Part shown: positions 1-7,960 of the stretch, in pieces
Numbering within the stretch: the stretch's first letter is position 1
Layout: each line of letters starts with the position of its first letter
Origin: Abditibacteriaceae bacterium
GTDB lineage: Bacteria > Armatimonadota > Abditibacteriia > Abditibacteriales > Abditibacteriaceae
DNA length: 64,000 nucleotides
Direction: 5' to 3'
Assembly: GCA_019239895.1 (NCBI GenBank)
Contig: JAFAZH010000052.1
Span: 310,001 to 374,000 of the forward strand
Notes under the pieces: generated by a model
Seen by the model: the letters and a program-made list of their open reading frames with translations, nothing else
Database searches by the model: none
What the model was told of the DNA's origin: nothing
Translations under genes and position numbers: made by a program

Positions 1-38
1 GCCACGACCAGCGCAAGTCCGCCCAAAAAGCGGCTTAA
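1..38 (+). CDS. possible C-terminal end of an upstream gene (partial)
   Basis: Read in frame 3 the first bases give a short charged tail ending KSAQKAA before a TAA at 36-38. A rho-independent terminator follows 33 bp later, which fits a gene end. Other frames also stay open here (one stops at 58), so the frame choice is uncertain and no function can be given. Confidence 0.25.
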   Translation, partial: HDQRKSAQKAA

Positions 39-71
39 ATCAAGCTGGACGATATTGACGGCAAGCACTGA

Positions 72-105
72 GGCTCAAGAGGGTTGCAACTCTCTTGAGC
101 CTTTT
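72..105 (+). terminator. rho-independent terminator
   Basis: Perfect 10-bp stem GGCTCAAGAG (72-81) with CTCTTGAGCC (92-101), followed by TTTT. It closes whatever gene enters from the left and separates it from the hicBA promoter. Confidence 0.8.
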
Positions 106-123
106 GCGTTTCAGGCTGCACGC

Positions 124-129
124 TATAAT
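124..129 (+). promoter_or_regulatory. -10 box of the hicBA promoter
   Basis: Consensus TATAAT at 124-129, with a weak -35 candidate inside the T run of the preceding terminator. Transcription would start near 136 and leave a leader of about 20 nt carrying the GGAAGG ribosome site before the ATG at 157. Confidence 0.55.
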
Positions 130-156
130 TAAAGAAGAGGGTTGGAAGGTGCAATT

Positions 157-477
157 ATGGGAACAAAGATAGAAATATCAAAATATAAAAAAGGCTCAAA
201 AAGAAGTTCTTTCACTCTTCTTGGGGGGCAAGATATTACCGTGCTCTCGCCACGCATTGGCGGAGGGCGCATGGTGATACTTCACGCCGAAGAGGACGGC
301 GGCTACTCTGTCTCTTGCCCTGCCTTACCCGGTTGCCATAGCCAGGGTGACACTTTCGAGGAAGCCTTAGAAAACATTAATGAAGCCGCAGAGCTTTATT
401 TAGAAGTGGTGGCCGAGCAAGCATCACAGTCGCCCAAGCCGCGCAAAATCCGCACTCATGCGACGACAGCAGCCTAA
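157..477 (+). CDS. hicB: HicB-family antitoxin
   Basis: This 106-aa protein is the antitoxin half of a type II toxin-antitoxin pair. HicB proteins bind and block the HicA mRNA interferase and usually repress their own operon. The HicB fold (degenerate RNase H-like) is seen in the central stretch VILHAEEDGGYSVSCPALPG followed by a predicted helix TFEEALENINEAAELYLE. About 45 residues of basic N-terminal extension precede it, longer than in minimal HicB proteins. No ribbon-helix-helix domain is obvious at the C-terminus. The ATG at 157 is chosen because GGAAGG lies 7 nt upstream; a TTG at 142 is in frame but lacks such a site. The 3' end overlaps the toxin gene by 20 bp, so the two are translationally coupled. 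Confidence 0.85.
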   Translation: MGTKIEISKYKKGSKRSSFTLLGGQDITVLSPRIGGGRMVILHAEEDGGYSVSCPALPGCHSQGDTFEEALENINEAAELYLEVVAEQASQSPKPRKIRTHATTAA

Positions 478-697
478 TAATCGTTTGCCCACTATATCCG
501 GCAAACAATGTATTGATGCTCTAATTAAAGCAGGGTATAGTATCGCTCGTCAAAAGGGCAGCCATGTGATAATGAGCAAGGAGAAAGCGGTGCCCCTGAG
601 CGTGCCGTTACATACCACTCTCAAGCCCGGCACCCTCAAAGGCATTATTCGAGATGCTGGCTTATCAGTAGCAGAATTTAACGCCCTGCTTTCTTGA
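458..697 (+). CDS. hicA: HicA-family mRNA interferase toxin
   Basis: This 79-aa protein matches the HicA/YcfA family, a double-stranded RNA-binding-like fold that cleaves mRNA. The diagnostic core is present: a start helix with GKQCIDALIKAGY, then RQKGSHVIM with the catalytic histidine, then a basic loop and TLKGIIRDAGLS. Length is typical for a HicA with a slightly extended N-terminus. It overlaps hicB by 20 bp and lies downstream of it, the antitoxin-first order. The overlap makes toxin synthesis depend on antitoxin translation. Followed by about 90 bp before the TIR gene. Confidence 0.85.
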   Translation: MRRQQPNNRLPTISGKQCIDALIKAGYSIARQKGSHVIMSKEKAVPLSVPLHTTLKPGTLKGIIRDAGLSVAEFNALLS

Positions 698-790
698 GTT
701 ATTGAAACTCTCGGCATATAAGCGTAACCCTTCAAGCGGTGGAGAGAGACACGTTAGGGTAAGCAGAGCAGATTATAGGGGGAGCTATTA

Positions 791-1636
791 ATGAAAGTTT
801 TTCTGAGCTGGTCAGGGGCTAGAAGTAAAGCCGTTGCTGAACTTCTACGCGATTGGCTTCCAGATGTAATTCAATCTGTAGAGCCGTGGCTATCAGCTAA
901 TGACATTGAAAAAGGCAGTCGGTGGAGTCGTGAAATTGCTCAGCAATTAGAAGCATCAAAGGTAGGAATATTCTGCATGACTCATGAGAATTTAAACGCT
1001 CGTTGGCTATTATTTGAGGCCGGAGCAATCTCCAAGGCTAAAGACGCTAGAGCTTGCACATTCCTTCTAGATATACGTCCTGCTGATATAGAGCCACCAT
1101 TAAGCGAGTTTCAACATACTACTTGTACTAAGGAGGATGTATTCCACTTGTTAAGCACCATCAACAAGGCTATTGAAAGAGATGGGCAAGATGGTGAACG
1201 ATCACTGCCAGACGCCCGACTAAATAGTGTGTTCGATAGAGCATGGCCGGAATTAGAGTCTAAGCTGAAAGTCATAGCCGAGAATGTCACAAATGAAGCC
1301 AGTGCGCCTATCCGTACAGATCGGGCCATTCTAGAAGAAGTATTAGATGGAGTGCGTAACCTACTGCTGCAAAACACCCTATCTGGTTTTAATACGCGAG
1401 TGCGGAATTCTGTTACCAACCAAAGAAAAGTGTTCCGCGTTATTGGGGAAGAATCCATAGACCCTCCTTTTCACCGCTTCATCGTTGAATGCCCATATTG
1501 TGGATACCGAGACATACCGGATTGGAATCCGAGTCAGGCTACAGAAATGGAATGTGGTGATTGCCATCGTAAATTCTCTATTACTCCAATAGGCGATGTC
1601 CTTATGATTCCTGGAGAGGAGCAGAAACTATCGTAA
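791..1636 (+). CDS. TIR-domain protein with C-terminal zinc ribbon
   Basis: This 281-aa protein starts with a bacterial TIR domain (about residues 1-130): MKVFLSWSG forms the first strand and box, then an EPWLSANDIEKGSRW region, then WLLFEAGAISK. E76 in that motif is at the position expected for the catalytic glutamate of TIR NAD-cleaving enzymes. A helical linker follows. The C-terminus (residues 234-258) has two CxxC pairs, C234/C237 and C255/C258, forming a probable zinc ribbon. TIR proteins of this kind often act in abortive anti-phage defence, but no partner such as a nucleotide cyclase or ThsA-like effector is adjacent. The start has GGGGGAG 7 nt upstream. Sampled lines are about 42-45% G+C, lower than flanking core genes, suggesting acquisition together with the adjoining hicBA pair. 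Confidence 0.8.
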   Translation: MKVFLSWSGARSKAVAELLRDWLPDVIQSVEPWLSANDIEKGSRWSREIAQQLEASKVGIFCMTHENLNARWLLFEAGAISKAKDARACTFLLDIRPADIEPPLSEFQHTTCTKEDVFHLLSTINKAIERDGQDGERSLPDARLNSVFDRAWPELESKLKVIAENVTNEASAPIRTDRAILEEVLDGVRNLLLQNTLSGFNTRVRNSVTNQRKVFRVIGEESIDPPFHRFIVECPYCGYRDIPDWNPSQATEMECGDCHRKFSITPIGDVLMIPGEEQKLS

Positions 1637-1712
1637 TTTATTAACAACACTCTACGTGGGTGCAAAACCACTGTGAGTTAGTAACTTTAAATCTCACACC
1701 TTTCTATCAGAG

Positions 1713-2024
1713 TTAATCCGCATCTTCTGCCTTTTCGCCGAGGTCAACAATATCGCCGCTTTTGAAGAGAATGGTTTGCATGATGGTGCGCCATTCGGGT
1801 TTGCGGCGCAGGAGGAATTCTAAGTCCATGCCAAAGTGCTTGAACTCTTCGTGCTGGGCGTTCTTCATGATGGCTTTGGCTTCTTCGTCCTGCTCCACCG
1901 ACATGCGCTGTTCATACCAGTCAATCGCTTGCGCTTCTTCAATCAGCGAGAGCATCATGCGGGCGAAAGTGCGGGTCTCGGCGGATAATTCCTGGGGCGG
2001 CTCGTGATATTGATCAAATCCCAT
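1713..2024 (-). CDS. encapsulated-ferritin-like protein (EncFtn family)
   Basis: This 103-aa all-helical protein resembles the encapsulated ferritins, half-ferritins that dimerise to build a ferroxidase site and normally sit inside encapsulin shells. The first helix carries LIEEAQAIDWYEQR and the second HEEFKHFGMDLEFLLRR. By alignment with the Rhodospirillum rubrum protein (from memory) the metal ligands E32, E62 and H65 correspond to E30, E60 and H63 here, and the W36-Y37 pair is kept. The C-terminus ends DLGEKAEDAD and shows no encapsulin-targeting peptide; no encapsulin gene lies in the window. The start at 2024 has CAGGAGCC upstream; a longer reading frame to 2216 overlaps the ABC gene and is unlikely. 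It follows the ABC exporter at 39 bp on the same strand, so co-transcription with a possible metal or Fe-S exporter is plausible. Confidence 0.72.
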   Translation of the reverse strand: MGFDQYHEPPQELSAETRTFARMMLSLIEEAQAIDWYEQRMSVEQDEEAKAIMKNAQHEEFKHFGMDLEFLLRRKPEWRTIMQTILFKSGDIVDLGEKAEDAD

Positions 2025-2062
2025 TATTGGCTCCTGTAATGTAAGGTTAATGTAAAGTGTGA

Positions 2063-3937
2063 CTAGACCGTTCCAGTCTGGGGCAAGGTGACTGTCGCCT
2101 GTTCCATCAAACCATCTATGGCAGCGGTGTGCGTGGCACCCGACAAATTCAGCAATTGGCTGTCCGGTTGAACATCCAGGGTAGCTGTCTCGCCGCCATC
2201 CGATTGGATGCGCCACAGTTTAGCGTATAGCCCATTGCGTGCCAGCAATTGCTGATGCGTGCCACTTTCGGCAATTTCGCCTTTATCCAAGACATAGATG
2301 ACATCGCTATTGGCGATAGTCGAGAGACGATGGGCAACGACAAGCGTGGTGCGGCCTGTGGAAATGGTATCGAGTGACTGTTGAATCGCCTGTTCACTTT
2401 TGGAATCGAGACTGGAGGTGGCTTCATCAAAAACGAGGATCACCGGCTGGCGAATAATGGCGCGGGCAATCGCCACCCGCTGCTTCTCGCCACCCGAAAG
2501 CTTAACGCCGCGCTCACCGACCAGGGTCTCATATTTTTCAGGCAGCGATTCGATCAGGCGGTCAATGCTGGCGAGTTTCGCCGCCGCCCGCACTTCTTCA
2601 TCGGTCGCATCGGGCTTGCCAAAGCGGATGTTCTCGGCAATGGTGGTATTAAAGAGCGCCGGTTCCTGGGGCACAATGGCGAACAGACAACGGCGCGTGT
2701 CTTTATCCAAGTCGCGCAAGTCCACCCCATCAATGAGAATGCGCCCACTGGTCGGATCGAAGAAACGAAATAGCAACTTCACCACGGTAGATTTGCCCAC
2801 TCCCGATGGCCCGACAAAGGCGACGTGTTGGCCCGGCTGGACGGTGAAACTGAGGTCTCGATAAACGGTGCGCTCTTCAGAATAACCAAAGCCCACATGG
2901 TCGAAGGTGACTTCCCCCTTGGGTTCGTGGAGCGAAACCGGATGCGCTGGCTCCGGCACCGTAGCCTCGACATGGAGAATGCGCGCCATAGCATCCATAT
3001 CGGCTAAGCCATCTTTAATGGCCCGATAGACAAAGCCCAGCACCCCAATCGGCGCGGAAAGTCGCACCAAGTAAGTGGTCAGCAGCACCAGATCGCCAAT
3101 CGTAAATTGCCCGGCCAGCGTTTGGCGAATAGCGAGGTAAAGAATCAGACCCAGCCCAACGAGGATAATCAAAGCCTGCCCTGCCGAAATGAGCGCGAAT
3201 AGCTTATTGGAAGAGACATTCAATTCATAGCGCGAGTTAATGGCGGGCCAGTAGCGCGTCTGCAAATGGGCCTCATTATTGAAGTATTTGACGGTTTCAA
3301 TATTGGTTAGGGCATCCACTTCCAGACCAGCCACTTCATCATCCGCCTGATTTGCGCCCAGACGAAACTTCTGGCGTTTCTCGGTAGACCAGATGGTAAA
3401 CCAGGTATAGAAAATGATCGTAGCGATGGTAATGGTGGCATAGATGGGCGGGTAAAGGCGGAAGAGCAGAAGCGCCACAATGACCAATTCCACAAAGGTT
3501 GGTAAGATGTTGATTACTAGGAAATCGAGGATAAAGGTGACAGCGCGTCCGCCCCGCGTAATCTGGCGCGACAGGCCACCGATTTTCTGCTCGAAGTGAT
3601 AGCCAACGGGCTGCGATACTAAATGCGAGAACAATTCTTGCGAGAGGGTGCGGGCAATGCCCATTTCGGTGGGAGCAAAAATAATATCGCGCAAGTAATC
3701 GAAGACAAAGGCCAGAACCTTCAGGCCGAAGTAGCCAGCAATGACCGGCACTAAGGCGGGCAGCGAACGGCTATGGCCCACGCCATCAATAATCTTCTTC
3801 AGCAATATCGGGTCTAAACTGGTGGCGATGCGCCCGGCGATGAGAAATAGGAGAGTGGCGACCATCGGCCACAGATAGGCTTTCACATAGCGCGTTAAAT
3901 ACCAGAGATTAACAGTTGGTGTCGTATCAGTCGGCAT
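2063..3937 (-). CDS. ABC exporter, Atm1/HMT-like half transporter
   Basis: A 624-aa half-size type I ABC exporter: membrane domain residues 20-325 with six predicted helices, and ATPase domain 345-580. Walker A GPSGVGKS (376-383), signature LSGGE (480-484), Walker B ILVFDEATS (about 500-508) and switch H536 are all present, so it should be active. The stretch YHFEQKIGGLSRQITRGGRAV (113-133) followed by LPTFVEL is characteristic of the Atm1/ABCB7/HMT1 group, which exports glutathione-linked sulfur, Fe-S or metal compounds. Bacterial substrates vary. The neighbour downstream is the ferritin-like gene, which strengthens a metal link by inference. An extended -10 sits 7 nt before the ATG, so the transcript is probably leaderless. 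Confidence 0.85.
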   Translation of the reverse strand: MPTDTTPTVNLWYLTRYVKAYLWPMVATLLFLIAGRIATSLDPILLKKIIDGVGHSRSLPALVPVIAGYFGLKVLAFVFDYLRDIIFAPTEMGIARTLSQELFSHLVSQPVGYHFEQKIGGLSRQITRGGRAVTFILDFLVINILPTFVELVIVALLLFRLYPPIYATITIATIIFYTWFTIWSTEKRQKFRLGANQADDEVAGLEVDALTNIETVKYFNNEAHLQTRYWPAINSRYELNVSSNKLFALISAGQALIILVGLGLILYLAIRQTLAGQFTIGDLVLLTTYLVRLSAPIGVLGFVYRAIKDGLADMDAMARILHVEATVPEPAHPVSLHEPKGEVTFDHVGFGYSEERTVYRDLSFTVQPGQHVAFVGPSGVGKSTVVKLLFRFFDPTSGRILIDGVDLRDLDKDTRRCLFAIVPQEPALFNTTIAENIRFGKPDATDEEVRAAAKLASIDRLIESLPEKYETLVGERGVKLSGGEKQRVAIARAIIRQPVILVFDEATSSLDSKSEQAIQQSLDTISTGRTTLVVAHRLSTIANSDVIYVLDKGEIAESGTHQQLLARNGLYAKLWRIQSDGGETATLDVQPDSQLLNLSGATHTAAIDGLMEQATVTLPQTGTV

Positions 3938-3944
3938 ACTTATC

Positions 3945-3953
3945 TATTTACCA
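3945..3953 (-). promoter_or_regulatory. extended -10, leaderless start of ABC gene
   Basis: On the minus strand TGGTAAATA is followed by 7 nt and then the ATG at 3937. There is no Shine-Dalgarno in the gap, so transcription would begin at or next to the start codon. Confidence 0.55.
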
Positions 3954-3997
3954 CTATTGCCCAACCGCCTGCCGCCTGACCAAAAGGAATCCTGTTT

Positions 3998-5170
3998 ATG
4001 CCTGCTTCCTCCCCAGCTCAAACGCTGACCAGTTACTTGCAACCACTAATGCCAAATTATCTGGAAGAATTAGGTCAACTCTGCGCCATTGAGAGTCCCA
4101 GCGACCACAAGAGCGGCGTGGATGAGGTCGGGGCCTGGGTGCAGCAATGGGTCGCGCAACACGGCTGGCAAGTCGAGGTCTGGTCCGATGAGACGGTGGG
4201 GAATAGCATAGTTGCTACGGTACAAGGTGGCGGCAAGTTACGAGTGATGTTAGCCGCGCATATGGACACGGTTTATCCCCCTGGCACCCTGTCCGAGCAT
4301 CCTCTGCGTACCGAAGGAGACAAGCTCATTGGCCCTGGCACCGCTGATAATAAGGGTGGCTTACTTTCTGGCCTCTATGCCATAGACGCACTGCAACAGT
4401 CGAATTTATTAGACCACTTCGCCACCGTCAGCATGGTTTGCGGCGGCGACGAAGAAACCGACATGCGCTCTTCGGAGGCCCTGTTGCGCCATCTGGCACC
4501 ATCCTATGACCTAGCCCTCATTTTAGAGCCAGGGCGTCCCAATGGAGCGATTGTCAGTGCCCGCAAAGGCATTGCTAACTATGTCCTCGAAGCCCATGGC
4601 AAATCGGCCCATGCGGGTGTTGAACCGCACCGGGGCGCGAATGCAGTGCTGTCCCTGGCGCATCAAATCGTGGCCCTGCAAGCACTCAATGGCACCCGCG
4701 AAGGCTTGACTGTCAACGTAGGTGTGGTAGCAGGCGGCACGCGGCCCAATGTGGTTGCCGATTATGCCCGCGCCGAAGTGGATGTGCGGGTGGTGCAGGC
4801 AGCCGATATGGAAGTTGTTAGCGAACAAATTGCAGACATAGCCGCAAACTCTCCGATAGATGGCGTGACGACAACGCTGAGCGGTGGCTGGCATTTTGGC
4901 CCGATGGCACGCACGTCGCAAGTGGCCGATCTGGTTAGCCTGGCTCAAAGCTGCGCGGAGGAATTGGGTTTCAGCTTGCAAGATGTGGCGACAGGAGGTG
5001 GGTCTTATGCCAATACCTTATCCAGCGTAGGTCTGGCCCTACTCGATGGGTTAGGCCCGATTGGTGGCCATCTGCACAGTCCTGATGAATATATTGCGAT
5101 TTCAAGTATCGTCCCCCGCATCGCTCTCATATCCTTGTTGATGCTGCGCCATGCGGAGCAAACCGCCTGA
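3998..5170 (+). CDS. M20 family zinc metallopeptidase (CPG2-like)
   Basis: This 390-aa cytoplasmic enzyme belongs to the M20/M28 dizinc amidohydrolases (carboxypeptidase G2, ArgE, DapE relatives). Metal ligands and catalytic residues are visible: H88 and D90 in AAHMDTVYPPGT, bridging D117 in GTADNKGG, catalytic E152 with E153 in GGDEETD, E177 in ILEPGRP, and a late histidine in GGHLHSPDEY. A dimerisation lid domain follows residue 185 (GIANYVLEAHGKSAHAG). The precise substrate (amino acyl or peptide) cannot be read from sequence. AAGGAA precedes the ATG. It diverges from the ABC gene and is followed 20 bp later by the aldose epimerase gene, which however has its own putative -10. Confidence 0.85.
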   Translation: MPASSPAQTLTSYLQPLMPNYLEELGQLCAIESPSDHKSGVDEVGAWVQQWVAQHGWQVEVWSDETVGNSIVATVQGGGKLRVMLAAHMDTVYPPGTLSEHPLRTEGDKLIGPGTADNKGGLLSGLYAIDALQQSNLLDHFATVSMVCGGDEETDMRSSEALLRHLAPSYDLALILEPGRPNGAIVSARKGIANYVLEAHGKSAHAGVEPHRGANAVLSLAHQIVALQALNGTREGLTVNVGVVAGGTRPNVVADYARAEVDVRVVQAADMEVVSEQIADIAANSPIDGVTTTLSGGWHFGPMARTSQVADLVSLAQSCAEELGFSLQDVATGGGSYANTLSSVGLALLDGLGPIGGHLHSPDEYIAISSIVPRIALISLLMLRHAEQTA

Positions 5171-5178
5171 GAATGGGT

Positions 5179-5184
5179 TATGCT
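5179..5184 (+). promoter_or_regulatory. -10 box with leaderless spacing
   Basis: TATGCT ends 6 nt before the ATG at 5191. No ribosome site lies between them. This supports the ATG at 5191 as a leaderless start for the epimerase gene. Confidence 0.4.
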
Positions 5185-5190
5185 TGTGGG

Positions 5191-6165
5191 ATGCAAATTC
5201 ACTTCCGGGAAACCTTACCGACTATGAAAACCAACACCACCTTTCAAGGCCATGCTGTCTGGCAGATGGATAATCAACAATCTCAAATTCTGCTGACTCC
5301 TGAACAGGGAGCCAGGCTCTTAACCTGGACAATGGACGGCCACCCTATTATCTACTGGCCAGATGATGCGGATTGGGACAAGTTGGCTCATGTGCGCGGC
5401 GGTAATCCGATTCTTTTTCCTTTTGTGGCCCGCCACATGGTCGAAGGTGTGATTGGCAAATGGCAGGATGACTCTGGCAAGGTTTACGACTTACCGATGC
5501 ACGGCTTTGCCCGTGATATGGCTTACAGGGTCGTGGACGAAGCCGATCCCCATAGCTTAAGAATGCGCCTGCTTTCCACGCCAGAAACCTGGGAGATGTT
5601 CCCTTTTGAATGGCAGTTCGACGTTGTTTATAAGTTAGGAGCAAACACGCTAGAAGTGACTCTTGAAACCACCAATAAGGGCGACGCTCCCCTGCCCTAT
5701 TACGCCGGGCATCACTTCTATTTTGCCGTGCCGCATCAAGCACGACCTCAATGGTCATTGTCCCTGCCCTGCGAGCGTTGGGGCTGGCAAAACCCGGATG
5801 GCTCCGTGCGCTTTGTGCCTGCTGACAAAACAGAATTTACCTTAGATGACCCCAGCCTCATTGACCGCTTCCAGTTGGATTTCACGAGCGACCAGATTGT
5901 GCTGACTCAACAGTCACAAGGCCAGCGAATAACCGTTGACTTATTGAATCAGCGCCAAACGCGAGATACACCACAAAGGGAAAGCCACTCGACCGTGCCC
6001 TGGTATGATGTGACCACCTGGACGCAAGCGCCGGATTCTGACTTCTTTTGCATCGAACCCTGGCTGGGCTTACCCAATGCCATTCATCATGGAGAGGGCT
6101 TGCGCTGGCTGCCCGCTGGCTATACAGAATCCGCTACCTGCCGCATTATTGTGGAACGAGCCTAA
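5191..6165 (+). CDS. aldose 1-epimerase family protein
   Basis: This protein of about 324 aa has the galactose-mutarotase fold and probably interconverts anomers of a sugar or phosphosugar. Family hallmarks: the early GARLLTW strand, GGNPILFPF, the histidine in LPMHGFARD, the second histidine pair in YYAGHHFYF, and a late glutamate in FFCIEPWLG. The MHGFA and GHHFYF motifs correspond to the catalytic histidines of the family and the glutamate to the general base. Start choice is uncertain: ATG 5191 fits a leaderless transcript, whereas ATG 5224 begins right at the domain but has only a weak GGGAAA at 12 nt. It lies 20 bp downstream of the M20 gene. Confidence 0.82.
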   Translation: MQIHFRETLPTMKTNTTFQGHAVWQMDNQQSQILLTPEQGARLLTWTMDGHPIIYWPDDADWDKLAHVRGGNPILFPFVARHMVEGVIGKWQDDSGKVYDLPMHGFARDMAYRVVDEADPHSLRMRLLSTPETWEMFPFEWQFDVVYKLGANTLEVTLETTNKGDAPLPYYAGHHFYFAVPHQARPQWSLSLPCERWGWQNPDGSVRFVPADKTEFTLDDPSLIDRFQLDFTSDQIVLTQQSQGQRITVDLLNQRQTRDTPQRESHSTVPWYDVTTWTQAPDSDFFCIEPWLGLPNAIHHGEGLRWLPAGYTESATCRIIVERA

Positions 6166-6224
6166 AAATGCTTGTGCTTTTCCTCTCACCTGTTTAGCGA
6201 AGCATCCGCATGACCGCATAGATG

Positions 6225-6233
6225 TGGTAAAAG
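6225..6233 (+). promoter_or_regulatory. extended -10, leaderless start of DUF1080 gene
   Basis: TGGTAAAAG followed by exactly 7 nt and ATG 6241, with no Shine-Dalgarno. The layout is the same as that at 3945-3953 on the other strand. Confidence 0.55.
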
Positions 6234-6240
6234 TTATAGC

Positions 6241-7896
6241 ATGATTGCACCCCTTTCTTTTCCTATGCAAAATCGTTCTGCCGTTGGTCGTCAATTGTCA
6301 CAAACTGCGCTGGCCGGATTAACCCTGCTCTGCTTCAGTCAGGCGCGAGTTTGCCAGGCACAAACCACAACGCCCCAACACTCAGGAGCATCCGCAAAGG
6401 CCGCCGCTACGTTACAAGGCCATGTGGAAGTCGCTGGACAGCCATTGGCTAAGGGTTGGACTGTCGCTTTACTCCCGCAACCGACGGCAATGCTAACGCC
6501 GGGGCGCACCAGACAATCATTAGCAGTGCCCTTGCCAGCAGATGGGAAGTTTGTTTTCAAGAACGTTCAGGCCGGGCCACAATATCTCTGCGTTTTCTTG
6601 GATGGTCGTCTCGATGTAGACAGCGTCAGAAGGCTCACCATAGAGGCCGGAGAAACGCGCAACAATTTAGTGATTAAACCAAGTGCGCCACGCGCTGACT
6701 TGGAAGTGCATTTACTGGACGCTGTGGGTAAGCCTTTTGATAAGAAAGTGCGGACGTATTTATTTAATAGTTTTGGCGCGGTGGATCAAAATCCTGCGGG
6801 GACAGTCGCGGACGCGAATGGCGTGCTAAAATATGGTCGCTTACCTGCCGGACATTACGATCTCTGGGTGGAAGGCTCCACTCCAACCACAGCAGTTGCC
6901 AACACTACCGTGACCGCTAATGAAGTGCCCGGCGTCATCTTCAATACGGTAGAGGTGACCTCTGGACAGGATACTCAACGCCTTGATCTCACTGTGCCTC
7001 CGGCTGGCGCAACTCAGGGCACTTTGCAGATGGCCGATGGTAAGACGCCTGCGGCTGGCTATACGGTTGCCGTGCGTAGTGCCACCCTGCCACAGCAGGG
7101 GGCTAATAGCGCAACGGCTGTCACAGATTATGCACGCGGTGCCCGCGCCTGTTATGCGCAAGCCAAAGTGGGCGCGGATGGATCATTTGTGCTGCACGGT
7201 TTAACTAAAGGCACCCATGAACTGGATATTCGGCGGCCTGGAGAGCGAGCGCCGTGGATGACGATTCCCGTCGTGCCTGTAACACAGGGCGAGGCTATGT
7301 CTATTGGTTCCTGGACGGTGGCCAAGAACGGCTGGCAGATGATGTTCGATGGCAAAACTTTAAATGGCTGGAAAGAAACCGACTTTGTCGGACGTGTTCC
7401 GGTGCGTATCGAAAACGGTCAGGTGATTCTGCCAATGGGCAATGATATGACGGGCATCACCTGGACGAAGGATATTCCGCGTATTGATTATGAGGTCAGC
7501 CTGGAAGCGATGCGGGTCGAGGGACATGACTTCTTCTGTGGCCTTACTTTCCCCGTCGAAGAGTCGCCCTGTAGTCTGATTTTAGGCGGCTGGGGCGGCG
7601 GGGTCGCTGGCCTGTCCAGCGTCAATGGATTGGATGCCTCGGAGAATGAAACCACAAAGGGTATTTCCTTCGAGTCCAATCGCTGGTATCGGGTTCGCCT
7701 GCGTGTCACCAAACCCAAAATCGAAGCCTGGCTGGACGACGAGAAAATCGTTGACTTAGATCGTCAGGACAAACAATTTTCCATTCGTATCGAGGTAGAC
7801 GAATCCAAGCCATTCGGCATCGCCACCTGGCGCACCACTGGAGCCATACGCGACATTCGCATCCGCCGTCTGGACACGTCTTCTACAGCACCATAA
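6241..7896 (+). CDS. secreted protein, Cna-like repeats plus DUF1080 (3-keto-disaccharide hydrolase) domain
   Basis: A 551-aa exported protein. The first 40 residues hold basic residues, a hydrophobic stretch (ALAGLTLLCF) and an AQA-type cleavage region, so it has a signal peptide. Residues about 55-340 contain carboxypeptidase-regulatory-like beta-sandwich repeats (AKGWTVALLP, ADGKFVFKNVQAG, DGSFVLHGLTKGTHEL). The last 190 residues are a DUF1080 domain: WQMMFDGKTLNGWKE at its start, a jelly-roll core, and WYRVRLRV with FGIATW near the end. DUF1080 members are linked to hydrolysis of 3-keto sugars and to polysaccharide use in Planctomycetes and related phyla. A second in-frame ATG at 6265 would still leave a signal peptide. 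An extended -10 sits 7 nt before the first ATG. Confidence 0.8.
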   Translation: MIAPLSFPMQNRSAVGRQLSQTALAGLTLLCFSQARVCQAQTTTPQHSGASAKAAATLQGHVEVAGQPLAKGWTVALLPQPTAMLTPGRTRQSLAVPLPADGKFVFKNVQAGPQYLCVFLDGRLDVDSVRRLTIEAGETRNNLVIKPSAPRADLEVHLLDAVGKPFDKKVRTYLFNSFGAVDQNPAGTVADANGVLKYGRLPAGHYDLWVEGSTPTTAVANTTVTANEVPGVIFNTVEVTSGQDTQRLDLTVPPAGATQGTLQMADGKTPAAGYTVAVRSATLPQQGANSATAVTDYARGARACYAQAKVGADGSFVLHGLTKGTHELDIRRPGERAPWMTIPVVPVTQGEAMSIGSWTVAKNGWQMMFDGKTLNGWKETDFVGRVPVRIENGQVILPMGNDMTGITWTKDIPRIDYEVSLEAMRVEGHDFFCGLTFPVEESPCSLILGGWGGGVAGLSSVNGLDASENETTKGISFESNRWYRVRLRVTKPKIEAWLDDEKIVDLDRQDKQFSIRIEVDESKPFGIATWRTTGAIRDIRIRRLDTSSTAP

Positions 7897-7960
7897 CGAC
7901 CACACCTTGTAGAGCAGCCGCTTGAAGCGCAATCGCACACCGCATTGCGAGGAGGTTAGC

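Noticed and set aside
1713..2216. Longer start for the ferritin-like gene
   Set aside because: The added N-terminus is antisense-like sequence within the end of the ABC gene; the ATG at 2024 has a proper ribosome site.
2381..2864. Plus-strand frames opposite the ABC transporter ATPase domain
   Set aside because: Antisense shadows of a conserved gene with no ribosome site or homology.
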